Part shown: in pieces, positions 52,438 to 63,989 of the stretch
Position numbering within the stretch: position 1 is the first letter of the stretch
Layout: every line of letters starts with the position of its first letter
DNA from: Lasioglossum baleicum
Taxonomy: Eukaryota > Arthropoda > Insecta > Hymenoptera > Halictidae
Length of the DNA: 64,000 nt
Direction of reading: 5' to 3'
Assembly: GCF_051020765.1 (NCBI RefSeq)
Contig: NC_134930.1
Location: 1,488,001 to 1,552,000, forward strand
Program-made: the position numbers and the translations under genes
Notes under the pieces: model-generated
Seen by the model: only the letters and a program-made list of their open reading frames with translations
Database searches by the model: none
Told to the model about the DNA's origin: nothing

Positions 52438-55400
52438 AAAATTTTGACGCCCAACGTGCAGGCCGAGGCTCACGACCTGAATTCCGACTCCATCTCCAAT
52501 TCTGACCTGAGTCCCAGTCCAAGTATCCAGTTTTCACCGAGCCAATTTTCCCAGCTCCTGGGATCCCTGAACGATAAACCTCCTGTTTGTCTAAAAAGTT
52601 TCACGAGATGTAAGGAACGTTTCGATGGCTGTCATGACTACATGAAAGTCAGCGCGTTCATCGCCGCTATCTCGATATTTAAGGATATCGAAAATATTAG
52701 CGATGAAAACGCTTTGAAAGGATTACCACTGCTCTTCGAGAAACACGCAGCTATCTGGTGGCGAGGTGTGCGAGGATCCGTATCAACATGGAAGGAAGCC
52801 TTGGATACGATCAAAACAACTTTTGCACCTCGACGTCCCGCACATCAGATATACACGGAGTTGTTCCGGACCACGCAGGACGCAAACACTCTGACGGATC
52901 TGTTTATTAGCCAGAAACGGGCACGGCTGGCAGAATTGCCAAACCCGCACCCGGAATCAGTCCAAATAGACATGATCTACGGTCTCTTACGCCTTCCACT
53001 TCGGAAGAAAATTCCCCGGGAATCGGTAAAAACATTCACCGACCTGATCAAGCGTGCCCGAGAAGTAGAAGATCTCGAGAAGGAGACCCAGGGTAAACAA
53101 CGACAACCATCTACGCATTACCATCGGACGGAGGGGATATTTGCCAAACCGTATCCCAGGGACCACCGCCGCTGCAATATTTGCCGCCGCCCAGGACACG
53201 CCACCGCCGACTGCCGTTTCCGAAAAAACAACGTGCCAGTACCGAAGCCAACGACCACCTCAACCACGCTGCAGCCAGGATTCACGCAGCCCCCAGTGAG
53301 TCGCACTCCGCTGCAATGCTACGGATGCGGTAAACCGGGAGTCGTACGCAGCAAATGCCCGGACTGCACGAAGACGGCCAAAACCCCGACGTCTGCAGCA
53401 TTTTGCACAGTAAGTGCAACCATACATCCACGACAGCGACCAGCGGTCGACATCACCATCGCCGGAGAAAAAGGGCAGGCCTTCTTCGATACAGGAGCGA
53501 AGTGCAGCGTTGCGAGTCAGAGCTTGTACTCTCTGTTGAAGACGAAAGGCTACCTATTCGAAGAACGGAAAATGGAAGTCGCGCTGGCAGACGGAAACCC
53601 ACGCATTCAGGGTGTTAAAGCGGCTCATCTTGAAGTAGAGCTTCGTGGTCGCTGCCTCCGGACCACCTTCATTGTCTTGCCGGAAGGAAAGGACAACCGA
53701 ACTCTGCTGGGCGTCGACTTCATCGAAGACGCAGGAATTGTATTGAATGTTCCGCAGCGGACATGGCATTTCGTGGAGGCACCAGAAAATCTACACGATT
53801 TCCAGGATGAAGTTCTGTTTGGGAATGCATCTTTCGGCAAGGGGGAGACAGGAGTCCCTCTATTATCCTTAACGACAGATGCGATTCGCGAGATTCAGAA
53901 TTTCGCGAAACCTCCGCCGAAATGTCTGAGCCCGATTCGGGAAGTTACAACAACACTCCAGGCTTACCTGCAGGAGGAAATCGAAATGGAGGAACCAGTG
54001 CCAAACGCAAATTATCCAGATATCGACAATTTTTTCGAGAGATGCATCCAAACATTTGAGACGAGGATGGACATCGCTACCGTCGACATCGGGGAAATAA
54101 GGGAGGACGAAGCGGTAAGTATCTCCCCCGAAGAAAAGCGAAAACTCTGCGACTTATTGAGAGAAAACGCTGATTTATTTCAAGCCAACACATCACCGAG
54201 CAAGGAAGCTGTCCATAGAATAAACACCGAGGACCACGCTCCAATCGCTGTGCCGCCATATCGCATACCACCCGCAAAGAGAGAACTGCTGCGCACCGAA
54301 ATAGAAAAAATGATGGAAGCAAAAGTCATCGAGGAATGCGAATCACCATGGGCCGCACCCGTAGTTTTAGTGCCTAAAAAGGACGGCAGTATTCGGGTTT
54401 GCGTGGACTATCGCAAACTCAACGCCGTTACCATTACTGATTCGTATCCTCTGCCACGGATCGACGACCTGCTCCATTCGGCCAAGAGAACGGGATTCAT
54501 GTCTGCGCTGGATCTACAATCAGGCTATTGGCAAATTGGCGTACGAGAAGAAGATCAAGACAAAACGGCCTTCACGACACCTTTCGGAATTTTTCGATTC
54601 AAGCGGATGCCGTTTGGGTTGAAGAATGCACCGGCTACATTTCAACGCCTCATGGACCGGATGAGAGCTGGTTTAGGAGATCGCAATATTCTCGTCTATC
54701 TGGACGATATATTGGTACTCTCCGCCAACTTCACCGAGCACCTCGAGGACTTGAGAGCAGTTTTTAACAGACTTCGCCAATTTGGTCTCCGAATGAATCG
54801 GCAGAAATGTCGTCTGGGATGCCCGAAAATCAAATATCTTGGACATGTATTGACAGCAGAAGGCATCCATCCCGATCCTGAGAAGGTCAAGGCGATCCAA
54901 GGCATGGCTACACCGGCGAATCTGAAACAGCTGATATCCTTCCTACAAACTTGTTCATGGTATAGACGTTTTGTACCAAATTTCGCTACAGTTGCCCAAC
55001 CTCTGACCCAGCTAACAAAGAAAAAGGCAACCTGGGAATGGAAGACGAGTCAACAGCAAGCATTCGAGCACCTGAAAGGAGCCCTTATGAGTCCTCCGAT
55101 TCTGCAATACGCCGACGAGAAACAGTCCTTCATCATACGTACCGACGCCAGTGCCTATGCCATAGGAGCAGTTCTGTTACAAGGCGAGAAGGAATCGGAA
55201 CATCCCATTGAATATGCCAGCAGATTACTGACGGCGGCGGAACGCAACTACTCAACCACCGAGAGAGAGGCATTAGCAGTTGTTTGGGCTGTTGACAAGT
55301 TCCGAGGATACATCGAAGGAACTCCTGTTACTATCGCCACGGATCATCAACCTTTGAAATGGCTGATGTCTCTGCGCTCTCCAAGCGGACGACTCGCCCG

Positions 55401-56940
55401 ATGGGCACTGTTATTACAACCTTACTGTCCGAATATTCAATATATTCCAGGTCGATGCAACGTTGTCGCCGATATGCTGTCAAGGTTACCGAGCGAACCA
55501 TGGAACGAAGAAAGCAGTACGGAAATCGCAGAAATTTCCGTCGACATACCAGCACGAGGACCAGCAGTAACCCGAGAGGAACAACTAAAAGACGAGGCCC
55601 TGAAAACCATAATCGAATCACTTGAATCAACTACACGAGACGACGAAATGATTAAGTGGACCACGAGGGGATATTTGATCAACAACGGAGTGCTCTACCG
55701 ACACGCTCCAAATGTGGACATGGAAGAAGCTCAGCTGGTAGTACCTTCACACGAGAGGAAAGAAATTCTTCGAGCATACCACGACGATGCCACTGCGGGC
55801 CATTATGGAGCTCAGCGTACGCTACATCGGATAATCAGCCGATACTTTTGGCCTGGGATGAGCCGAGAAATCGCAAATTACGTTCATGCTTGCGTGGAGT
55901 GTCAAAGGTATAAAGCAAACAATTTGAAACCAGCCGGTTTGTTACAGATGCCCGTCATGCAGCAAAGATTTGAAATACTCGCCATGGACCTCTTTGGGCC
56001 TCTGCCGACCACAATGAGGGAGAATCGATGGATCTTCATCGTGGAAGACGCAGCCTCACGATGGGTGGAACTGTTTCCACTGCAGCAGGCAACGGCGGAA
56101 GCCTGTGCAGAGATCCTCATCAACGAAGTTATGCTTCGTTTTGGTATGCCACGGCGAATCATCAGCGACAATGGCACTCAATTCATCAGCGGGGTCATGC
56201 AGCAGGTAGCCCACTGTTTTGGGCTGCAACAGGCGTTCACCCCTGTCTATCATCCCGAGGCCAACCCGGTGGAACGGAAGAATCGCGATCTGAAGGCGCA
56301 GCTTGGAATCTACGTCGGTAGAGACCACTCTACATGGGACGAAAGGCTGCCAACCATACGATTTGCGATGAATTCGGCCCGGTGCGTGACAACCGGGTAC
56401 TCAGCAGCCTTCCTTACGTTCGGGAGAGAGCTGAGAACGCCCGATGACGCCAATCGGGACTTGAGGACCATCATCCAAGCAGAAAATTTCCTGCCGGAAA
56501 TTACTCCAAAACTGTTGACACTGGCGGACACGATGCAGATAGCCCAGCAGAACCAGGAACGTCAGCAGGAGCAGAGGAAGGAGTATGCCGATCAACGACG
56601 CCGGCCCAATCCTGGTTACGAGAGAGGAGACCTGGTGTGGGTAACCACTCACACCCTCAGCCGACGAGAGAGGAACTACACAGCGAAGTTCGCACCAAAG
56701 AGGGACGGACCATACGTGGTGAAGCGCCGCATAGGGTCCAACAGCTACGAGATCGAGACCCGTGAGGACCAGCCTGTGTGCGTAGGGGTGTACCACACCT
56801 CGGCGCTAAGGCCCTACAACGGAGCACGGGCGAACCCACCACCAGATCCAGTAACAACCATCCGTAAACGAGGGCGACCTCGTAGGCAGCACGAGGGTCA
56901 ACCAACACAGCGTCCAACGAAGCAAGCTCGGCGCAAATGA
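52423..56940 (+). CDS. gag-pol: Gypsy Gag-Pol polyprotein, intact
   Basis: A single frame of about 1505 codons from ATG 52423; the frame is also open upstream to an ATG at 52327, both inside the LTR. I prefer 52423 because it is nearest the internal region. In order: capsid-like Gag; two zinc knuckles, CNICRRPGHATADC near 53173 and a variant CYGCGKPGVVRSKC near 53322; protease with FFDTGAKCSVAS near 53487; RT with YLDDILVLS near 54697; RNase H with RTDASAYAIGAVL near 55138; and integrase with an HHCC finger near 55780-55910, DLFGPLP, SDNGTQF and NPVERKN. No env follows. The protein would be cleaved into particle, protease, RT/RNase H and integrase. No damage is visible. Confidence 0.93.
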   Translation: MSDPTKILTPNVQAEAHDLNSDSISNSDLSPSPSIQFSPSQFSQLLGSLNDKPPVCLKSFTRCKERFDGCHDYMKVSAFIAAISIFKDIENISDENALKGLPLLFEKHAAIWWRGVRGSVSTWKEALDTIKTTFAPRRPAHQIYTELFRTTQDANTLTDLFISQKRARLAELPNPHPESVQIDMIYGLLRLPLRKKIPRESVKTFTDLIKRAREVEDLEKETQGKQRQPSTHYHRTEGIFAKPYPRDHRRCNICRRPGHATADCRFRKNNVPVPKPTTTSTTLQPGFTQPPVSRTPLQCYGCGKPGVVRSKCPDCTKTAKTPTSAAFCTVSATIHPRQRPAVDITIAGEKGQAFFDTGAKCSVASQSLYSLLKTKGYLFEERKMEVALADGNPRIQGVKAAHLEVELRGRCLRTTFIVLPEGKDNRTLLGVDFIEDAGIVLNVPQRTWHFVEAPENLHDFQDEVLFGNASFGKGETGVPLLSLTTDAIREIQNFAKPPPKCLSPIREVTTTLQAYLQEEIEMEEPVPNANYPDIDNFFERCIQTFETRMDIATVDIGEIREDEAVSISPEEKRKLCDLLRENADLFQANTSPSKEAVHRINTEDHAPIAVPPYRIPPAKRELLRTEIEKMMEAKVIEECESPWAAPVVLVPKKDGSIRVCVDYRKLNAVTITDSYPLPRIDDLLHSAKRTGFMSALDLQSGYWQIGVREEDQDKTAFTTPFGIFRFKRMPFGLKNAPATFQRLMDRMRAGLGDRNILVYLDDILVLSANFTEHLEDLRAVFNRLRQFGLRMNRQKCRLGCPKIKYLGHVLTAEGIHPDPEKVKAIQGMATPANLKQLISFLQTCSWYRRFVPNFATVAQPLTQLTKKKATWEWKTSQQQAFEHLKGALMSPPILQYADEKQSFIIRTDASAYAIGAVLLQGEKESEHPIEYASRLLTAAERNYSTTEREALAVVWAVDKFRGYIEGTPVTIATDHQPLKWLMSLRSPSGRLARWALLLQPYCPNIQYIPGRCNVVADMLSRLPSEPWNEESSTEIAEISVDIPARGPAVTREEQLKDEALKTIIESLESTTRDDEMIKWTTRGYLINNGVLYRHAPNVDMEEAQLVVPSHERKEILRAYHDDATAGHYGAQRTLHRIISRYFWPGMSREIANYVHACVECQRYKANNLKPAGLLQMPVMQQRFEILAMDLFGPLPTTMRENRWIFIVEDAASRWVELFPLQQATAEACAEILINEVMLRFGMPRRIISDNGTQFISGVMQQVAHCFGLQQAFTPVYHPEANPVERKNRDLKAQLGIYVGRDHSTWDERLPTIRFAMNSARCVTTGYSAAFLTFGRELRTPDDANRDLRTIIQAENFLPEITPKLLTLADTMQIAQQNQERQQEQRKEYADQRRRPNPGYERGDLVWVTTHTLSRRERNYTAKFAPKRDGPYVVKRRIGSNSYEIETREDQPVCVGVYHTSALRPYNGARANPPPDPVTTIRKRGRPRRQHEGQPTQRPTKQARRK
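52445..52463 (+). promoter_or_regulatory. Possible primer binding site inside the coding frame
   Basis: TTGACGCCCAACGTGCAGG lies about eight bases after the LTR and resembles the TGGCGCCCAACGTG-type sites of other LTR elements, with differences in the first four bases. It lies within codons of the Gag frame. Confidence 0.4.
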
Positions 56941-56992
56941 AGGAAGTCCTGGACTACTCGTCGAGGACGCCGTCGTGTCCAGAGGGGGAGAC

Positions 56993-57744
56993 TGTAACGC
57001 GACGAGGAACGAGACAACCCCAGGGGTGCCAATCCGCCTCGGCACTACCCTGAGATTAAGAAAAGAATCGCGCCGCGACCGAATGTTCTAGAAGGCCGCA
57101 TGTTCGAGAAACTTCTAAAAACCCTAACAACGCCCAAACAAGGGTTAGCAACGACTAGTATAAATACCGGTAGACGATCGCGGAGAAATCACTTTTGCTG
57201 CGCCTGTGGGAGAGGACGAGGTAAGACCACGGCCGCCCATAGGTTAGGGAGAGTACGAAGCAATGCTATCGGACGCCCGGCAGCTCAGGAGAGGACAGGG
57301 GTTGCACCTGGACGCCTCTCTGGATAAATGGGAGAGGACGGCCATGAAGGCCGGCCGCCCGCCGAGAGGAAAGAACAGGGTAGCTTCCTGGCCGCCTGAA
57401 AGTAGGTTCACCAGGTTACTCTGTACGTCTTGGAGAGGACGGCCATGAAGGCCGGCCGCCGAGCTTACAGAGGACACCTGGTGAAACCGAGTCGTCGTCG
57501 TTTTTCCCAATAGGAGAGTACGGTTGAGATAAACCGGACGCCTGATGGGAAAACCTTTTATTAGTAAAATTATTTTAATCTTTCGTTGCTAACCTTCTTC
57601 AAAGGTTTATTGTAAATTCTACGAAAACTTTCGATGTATGAAACTAATTGGAAAATATATTCTTTGTTCAGAGAGAAATCCCAATTCCTATTCCTTGCGA
57701 TACGAGAGAGAGAACCTGTTCCTACTAGTATGTCGGATCCTACA
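56993..57744 (+). repeat. 3' LTR of the gypsy element
   Basis: Matches the 5' LTR base for base except at 57577, with no indels (constant offset of 5307). Confidence 0.95.
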
Positions 57745-58364
57745 ATTTTTATTTTTCATTACGTTTTTAATTACATTTTTTAACCTTCCAAAAAATTAAA
57801 AATGTTAAAACTATGTTCAAAATATGTATTCATTTTAAATAGAAACGTTTTGTTACTGTCATAATTGCATTAATAAAAATTGGTATATGAGAACACGTTG
57901 ATGGTATTTATTTGGACTGATTGGGGAATACGAAAATGAAGGAAGTATTTTTTAGTTTATGAAAAAATTTGTAGATTTATTAGTTGTCAAACAAATAATA
58001 AAATAAATTGTATAATATATATAAATTGACTTTATACTAGCATACACACAATTTGATCTTCTGTCTTCCTATAATAAAAAAATACAGTCATAACTATAAT
58101 TATAATAGAATTTCATAAAATATTGAGGTTATTGCAAACTCATCTTTTTTCGCGATGATGCTCTAATTTTATTGCTTCTCTCGAATGTCCATTTCCTTCC
58201 GAGACAGTGGCGTTTCTAGGTGTAAATAAAAAATGTTCATATAAAATGTATCATAATTAAACTACAATTATTCTAATAACGTAGACTGTAGTACATATTA
58301 AGTTTTAATTACCAGGATTTTCTTCTTCGACGTCAAGCACCCTTTACTGCTTCTCGTAATTTAC
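57745..58364. other. AT-rich spacer
   Basis: I see no gene or clear repeat here. Confidence 0.6.
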
Positions 58365-58748
58365 AGGGTGTCATAAAATTATATGTCGTGGACACCATAG
58401 CGCGAGTCTACACCCCCGATTTAGTAGAAAATGACGTAAGAAATCCCCTGCAAAATTGACCTTAAACGTGATAAACAAGGTAAAAAGCCAACATTTTTTT
58501 AAAGGATTAAGATTTTCTAAATCTTTATACCAAAATTTTCTTTTAAGATTTAAGATTTTAGATTTTAAAAGAAAATTTTTGTATAAAAATTTTAAAAATC
58601 TTAATCCTTTAAAAAAATGTTGGCTTTTTTAGCTTGTTTTTCACGTTTCAGGTCAATTTTTCGGGGGGTTTCTTACGTCATTTTCTACTAAATCGGGGGT
58701 GTAGAATCGCGCTATGGTGTCCACGACATATAATTTTGTGACACCCTG
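58365..58748. mobile_element. 384-bp palindromic MITE with CAGGGTGTCATAA ends
   Basis: Ends CAGGGTGTCATAAAATTATA and an imperfect complement, with TA on both sides (58363-58364 and 58749-58750). The arms are inverted over most of its length. Non-coding. Confidence 0.85.
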
Positions 58749-59489
58749 TACATTAGGGTGGACCTTATTTTTCGACCATGAAATTTTTTTGGTCCCGTAA
58801 ACCAGAATTGTAACAAATGTTGAGAAAATTATCTAGAAAAATTTTGGGGCCGATTGGATCATGGGAAAATGAGGCGCAGCAAATTCGAAAATTTTGAATT
58901 TTTTAAATCTTGACATAAATAGACGTTATGATATATCGTTGAATTTGTCTTTTTTCTCTTTAAGAATCCATATATAGCATAAACAGTTGTTGATAGAAAA
59001 AACATCCGTGACCTTGAAAACTTGAAATAATGACTTTGAAAAAATTTTTTTTCTCTGATACTATATCCACCTCCTTATATACTACAACTTTTGTTTGAAG
59101 AGATTTTTCATATATACATAACTGACAGAGATATTAAGGGGCGTAATTTGCATTATTCGGAAGCATACAACTGCGCATATGTATAGCTATTTTCATAGCT
59201 ACATGCTGCCGAATAATGCAAATTACGCCTCGTAAACGAAAAAATAGGACTTTTGAGGCAGATAGTGCTCTAGATCGATGTTTTATCTAGCGTTTTTGAC
59301 TAGTGAAAACCCCTTGTTTGTATTATCGAGAAATGAGTAAATGAATATCTTGCAATCCTGGAAGTCTCTCTATATACTCCCTTATATAAATAAATTCATT
59401 AATACGCTCCAATCTACAAAAGAGTTATACAAAACAGTTATAATATCGGAAAAAGAAGTTATTATGAATAATAAGTAGTCTGACTGAAA
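58749..59489. other. Spacer with a diverged repeat copy
   Basis: No gene. Bases 59137-59320 are a diverged relative of the unit at 50575-51270. An inverted pair, GGCGTAATTTGCATTATTCGG and its complement, brackets about 40 bp. Confidence 0.55.
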
Positions 59490-59668
59490 CATAGACTGTA
59501 TGTATGTATGTATTTATTTGTTCCCTTACGGGTTACAAAGGGTTCCCGTTCCCTTTACAATATGTATTTAAATTACTGACTTTTCATTCGAACTAACATT
59601 CTTTTCTTTTCTCATTCTCTCCCTCACACTTATTCTTCCATTCATCTCTCTTTCTCTTCAATTCTCTC

Positions 59669-62185
59669 TCACTCCTTCGCATTTTCTGTCCTATATGCAT
59701 ATCTTCTACTGTCTCTCTCTCCTTCGTATCTTCCTTCCTGGATTTCTTTTCTCATCCTATCCAATTCTTCCATCCACTTCTCTCCTCTCCCGTCGTCTGC
59801 TAATATTTCTTTTACCTTCTCTTGCATGCTGATTTCCATTCCTTCACTTCCTCTGCACCTTTCAAGCACATGCTCCCATGTCTCTTCCTCATGCCCGCAC
59901 CTTCTGCAACATCTCTCTTCTTCTTCCTCCCAATACCTCCCTCCCCTCATTTCATTCCCTAGCCTGTATCTAGCTATTCTTCTCCATTTCTCTTCCTTCG
60001 TTCCTTTTTCTATGTATTCCGGTAGTCCATTCACTCTTATTTCTCTGAACCACTTATTGTATCTCGATTCCCTCGCCATTTCCCAATTCTCTTCTTTCTC
60101 TGTCTCCCTCTCTCTGTTTTCTATCCTTTCCCATTCCTCTTCTCTCCTCTCCTCGTCTCTCTTCTCTAACATTGTTCTATTCCCTCTCTCTTCTATATAT
60201 TTTTTTCTTCCTTTTTCCCAATTGGATAGTTTCTTTCCTCCTCTCGCTCTCTCTTCTATCTCCTTCAGACATTGTCTTGCCCATTCGCTTCCCCTTCCGT
60301 CTCTTAGTTTTTCTTCGAACTTCCACGCTCTTCTCGCTCCTCTTACTCTCATCTTCTCTCTTTTTGTTTCCTCTCTTACCATGTAACCTGGGGTTACCCA
60401 CTCTAGTCCTAGAACCCATCTGATGTACCTTTCGTGTATCGCTTCCACTTTCTTTCTTTCTTCCCAGCCCCATATTTTCACCCCGTATGCCATCACTGGC
60501 CATACCAGTGTGTCAAAAAGCCATACCCTCCTCTTATACTTGTCTTTAAAATATCTTTTGCCTATCCCCCACGCACTTCTCATTACACCTCCTCCCTTCC
60601 TTGTTCTTTCTTCTATCTGTCTTTCTTGTCCTCCGTTCTTCTTGAATATGTACCCTAGGTATTTTATCTCTTCTACTTCTTCAACCATTCCATCCCCCCA
60701 TCTCCACGTCTTCTTCTCTTGTCTTCTTCTTTCAAACCTTATAATCTTCGTTTTTTCTCTATTCACCTCAAGTCCTTTCTCCTTTATATATTTCCTAAAT
60801 TACTCAATCATGAGCCTCATGCCGCTTTCATCCTTTGCCAGCAGCACCAGGTCGTCCGCATATTGTAATGTATATATCATTTTTCCTCTAATTTCTACCC
60901 CGCCTTTCCCCCTTTTCCTCATCCTTTCTTCTAGATCCGCCATAAGCAATATAAATAGCTTCGCGCTTAGCGGGCACCCTTGTCTTACCCCTCTTCCTAC
61001 CCAGAACTTCTCTCCTATTTCTCCTCCCACTTTCACTTTCGCCGTTGTCTCTCTGTATACCTCTTCTATTCTTTCTCGTATTCCTTCGCTCACCCCTCTT
61101 TCCTTTAGAGCTTTCCATAATATTTTTCTGTTCACACTATCGAACGCTGCCTTCAGGTCTATAAAACAGCCTATCATTCTTCCTTTCTTCTTCGCTAGTT
61201 CTCTGTTAATTAAATAGTTCAGTACGTATATGTTGTCTAACGTCCCTTTCTCTTTTCTAAACCCCGTCTGATTCTCTGGTATCATCTTCTTTTCTTTTAC
61301 CTCTTTTTCCAGCCTCTCCTCTAGTATTATCGTATATATTTTGTACAATGTGTTTAATAGCGTCACTCCTCTATAACATTCTACTGTTTTTCCATCTCCC
61401 TTCTTTTTTATCGGCACTATTATACCTGCTTTCCACTCTTCTGGCCATCCTTCTCCCTTCCATACTTTATTGCATATTTTCCACACCTCCTTCCTTATAT
61501 TTTCTCCTGCGTATTTCCATACCTCATTTCCCATTTCATCCTCCCCTGCTGCTTTCACCATTTTCATTTTTCTTATTATTCTTTCTATCTCTTCCATACT
61601 TATCTCTTCGTTACTCCTTTCACTTCCTCTTCTCCTGCCGCCTCCTTCAATTTTTGTTTCTACTCCTCCTAGTAGATTCATAAAATACTCTTTCCATTTT
61701 TTCATTTCTATCTCCTTTTCACATCCTTTTCCTTTTCCACCTCTCATTTTTCTTAGGAAATCCCATACCTTTCCTTCTGTGTTCGCTTTCCCTACTTCTA
61801 TTAATATCTTTGCTCTTTCCTGCTCTTTTTTCTCTTCACATATCTTTTTGTATTTGTTTTTCATTCTTCTATATTCATCTCCTTCTTCTTCACCTTTTTT
61901 CCATTTCCTTAACGTCTTTCTTAGTTCCTTCTTTCTGTCCCTGCACTCTTCATCCCACCATCCTCTCCCTCTCCTCTCTTTCTTGCTCTCATCGCTCCTT
62001 ATATCTTCTATTATTTTCTTTATCTTCTTTTCTAGATCTCCTAATCTTTCTCCTATACTTTCTCCTGTTATTTCTATTTCTTCTGTTTGTCTTCTAAATT
62101 TTTCTTTTATCTCTCCGCCCCATTCTACTTTTTGTACGCTTTTCTTTTTTTCTTCTTTCTTTCCTCTCTTTCCTCTTCTTTCCAT
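59669..62185 (-). pseudogene. LINE ORF2, reverse transcriptase and C-terminal zinc motif
   Basis: RT motifs are clear: VECYRGVTLLNTLYKI, CFIDLKAAFDSVNR near 61160, RQGCPLSAKLF near 60970 and the catalytic LQYADDLVLLA near 60850. A single in-frame TAA at 60802-60800 then interrupts the protein; the same frame continues to 59669. The last part ends in a cysteine-histidine motif, CRRCGHEEETWEHVLERC, as in several LINE clades. The 5' end overlaps the endonuclease frame in another register, so a 1-nt frameshift in an A-rich run (about 62150-62170) separates EN from RT. Confidence 0.87.
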
Positions 62186-63087
62186 CCTTTCTTCATTGTC
62201 ACCACTACAGGCAGATGGTCTGATTCTACTCTTTCTTCTACCACCATACTCTCTATTCCTTCCCTCGTTCTTTCGTCTGCTATCACGTAATCTATTACTG
62301 TTCTCCCCCTCTGTCCTATAAATGTGTATTCTCCTCTCTCGTCTCCTTTTGTCCCTCCATTCATTATTTCCAATCCCAGCTCTCCTAGCGTTCTCAGTAG
62401 CTTCCTCCCTTCTGTATTTATTGTTTTGTCTCTCGACTCCCTACTGCTTTCCCTTTCTTCTTCTTCTTGTCTTATTTCCGCTCCTTCTTCTCCTGTTCTC
62501 GCGTTGAAGTCACCTCCTACTATTATTTTTTCTTCTCTTCCCATATCCCACCATTCCTTCAATGCTTTCATTTTCTGTTCAATATCTTTGTTTACATACA
62601 CTCCTAATATTTTCCATTCTTCATCTTCCACAATTATCCTACCCTCTATTATTCCTTCTATTTCTTTTCGTTTTTCTTTTGATTTTTCCCAACCCTTCTT
62701 TTCACTCTTAATTTCTTTTTTCACTCCCATCAACATTCCTCCCTTCGCTCTCCCCATTATATTATCCCTAGTTGCCCATTGCTTTTTCCATATGTATCCT
62801 TGTGGTAATCTTCTTTCCACCTTTTCCCATCCTTTTTCTTCTACCCATGTCTCCACAAGCACTATTACGTCCCATCGTTCTAGGTCCTTCCAGAATCCTT
62901 CATCTTTTCCTATCATTCCTGCTACGTTCCAAAAGCCAATTTTCATTTTTTCTCGTTCTCCTCTTTTTTCTTCTTCTCTTCTGCTATCTTTATCTCTTCT
63001 TTCTCTTTTTCTATTATTTCTCCTTCCCCTTCTCTTTCTCTCCCCATTCGTTTCCCTCCCCGTCTTTAAGTATTTTCTCCCTCTCAT
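62125..63087 (-). pseudogene. LINE ORF2, AP-like endonuclease
   Basis: An apurinic-type endonuclease domain with KIGFWNVAGM near 62950, VIVLVETWV near 62855, VGGDFNARTG near 62500, TVIDYVIAD near 62290 and SDHLPVVV near 62210, in the usual order. It nicks the target DNA to prime reverse transcription. The N-terminal 40 residues are mostly Arg, Lys and Glu. It should be fused to the RT frame downstream but is shifted out of register, so ORF2 is broken in this copy. Confidence 0.88.
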
Positions 63088-63989
63088 CCCATTTCCACAT
63101 CTTTCCTTCTATCCATATCTTCATATATCCTATTTTTGCTATTTTCCCTTTCCCCCCCTCTTTCTCCATTATCTGCCTTAGCCTCCATTGGATGTTTCTT
63201 TCTTCCCACGTGAGATCATCCTGTATTCTTTCTTTTCTCCCTGCTAATTTCTTCTTTTCTATCATTATTCTTCTTTTCTGTTCTATTGTCGCCATTTTTA
63301 CCACTGCCCATTCACCTTTTCCTACTCCTTTTCTGCCTCCTTTCTTTACTTCTTCTATTTCTAACTTTTCTCCTATCACTTCTAATAATTTTTTTACTTC
63401 TTCTTGCCCATCTCCTCCATCTTCCATCTCCAATCCCTTTACTATTATGTTCCTCTTCCTTATCTCTCTTTCCTTTCTTTCCCACTTCATATTTACTTCT
63501 TTCATTCTTCTTTCCATTTCTCCGTTTTCTCTTTCGCATTGTTCTTTTCTTTTCTTCTTTTCTATCTCTTCTATCCTTTTATCTATTTTGTCCTCTATTT
63601 TCCCTTCCAGCTCTATCTTTTTTACTCTCTCTTCTAACTCTCGCCACAATTTTCTGTCTCTTTTCCTTTCTTTCTCCCAATCTTCTTTCATTTCTTTCAT
63701 CTCCCTCATCATTCCCTTTATCTCTTTCCATCCTTTACACATGTCATTTATCGTATTTATCGTTTCTTTCAGTGCCCCCTTTATTTACTTCTATCCTTTC
63801 TTTGCCGGCCTCTCCCTTCGCTTTCTCCGGCGATCTACCTGTCTTTCGGCTCTTACTGAACGGATCTTTTTCTTTATCTTCATTTCCATCATTCTCTCTC
63901 TCTTTCCTCCTCTTATCTAACCACTTTCCTAAGCCATCTATTTTCGATAAGCTGTTGCTTCTTGTTCTTTCCTTCTCTCTTATTTTCAT
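63014..63989 (-). pseudogene. LINE ORF1 (coiled coil plus RNA-binding region)
   Basis: The main frame (63742-63014, 242 codons) begins with a long Glu/Lys/Arg coiled-coil-like stretch. It is followed by KRNIIVKGLEMED, resembling the RRM-like region of L1-type ORF1 proteins, and then a basic C-terminal region. The preceding frame (63989-63744) has a similar composition in a different register and meets it around a run of five G (minus strand, near 63775). A 1-nt indel there probably split one gene. It overlaps the endonuclease frame by 74 nt, normal for ORF1/ORF2. Confidence 0.72.

Larger units (their letters stand above)
51686..57744 (+). mobile_element. Complete, young Ty3/gypsy retrotransposon
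   Basis: A 6059-bp element with 752-bp LTRs flanked by ATTT (51682-51685 and 57745-57748), a single uninterrupted gag-pol frame and a polypurine tract (AGAGGGGGAGAC) immediately before the 3' LTR. Reading the two LTRs in parallel I find one difference: T at 52270 against A at 57577. No nested insert is present. It is the best candidate in the window for a recently active autonomous retrotransposon. Confidence 0.95.

Noticed and set aside
59826..63920. Long plus-strand ORFs of up to 382 codons rich in Ser, Phe, Leu and Pro
   Set aside because: They are antisense to the LINE. A strand made almost only of C and T rarely forms stop codons, which all contain purines, so long frames are expected by chance.
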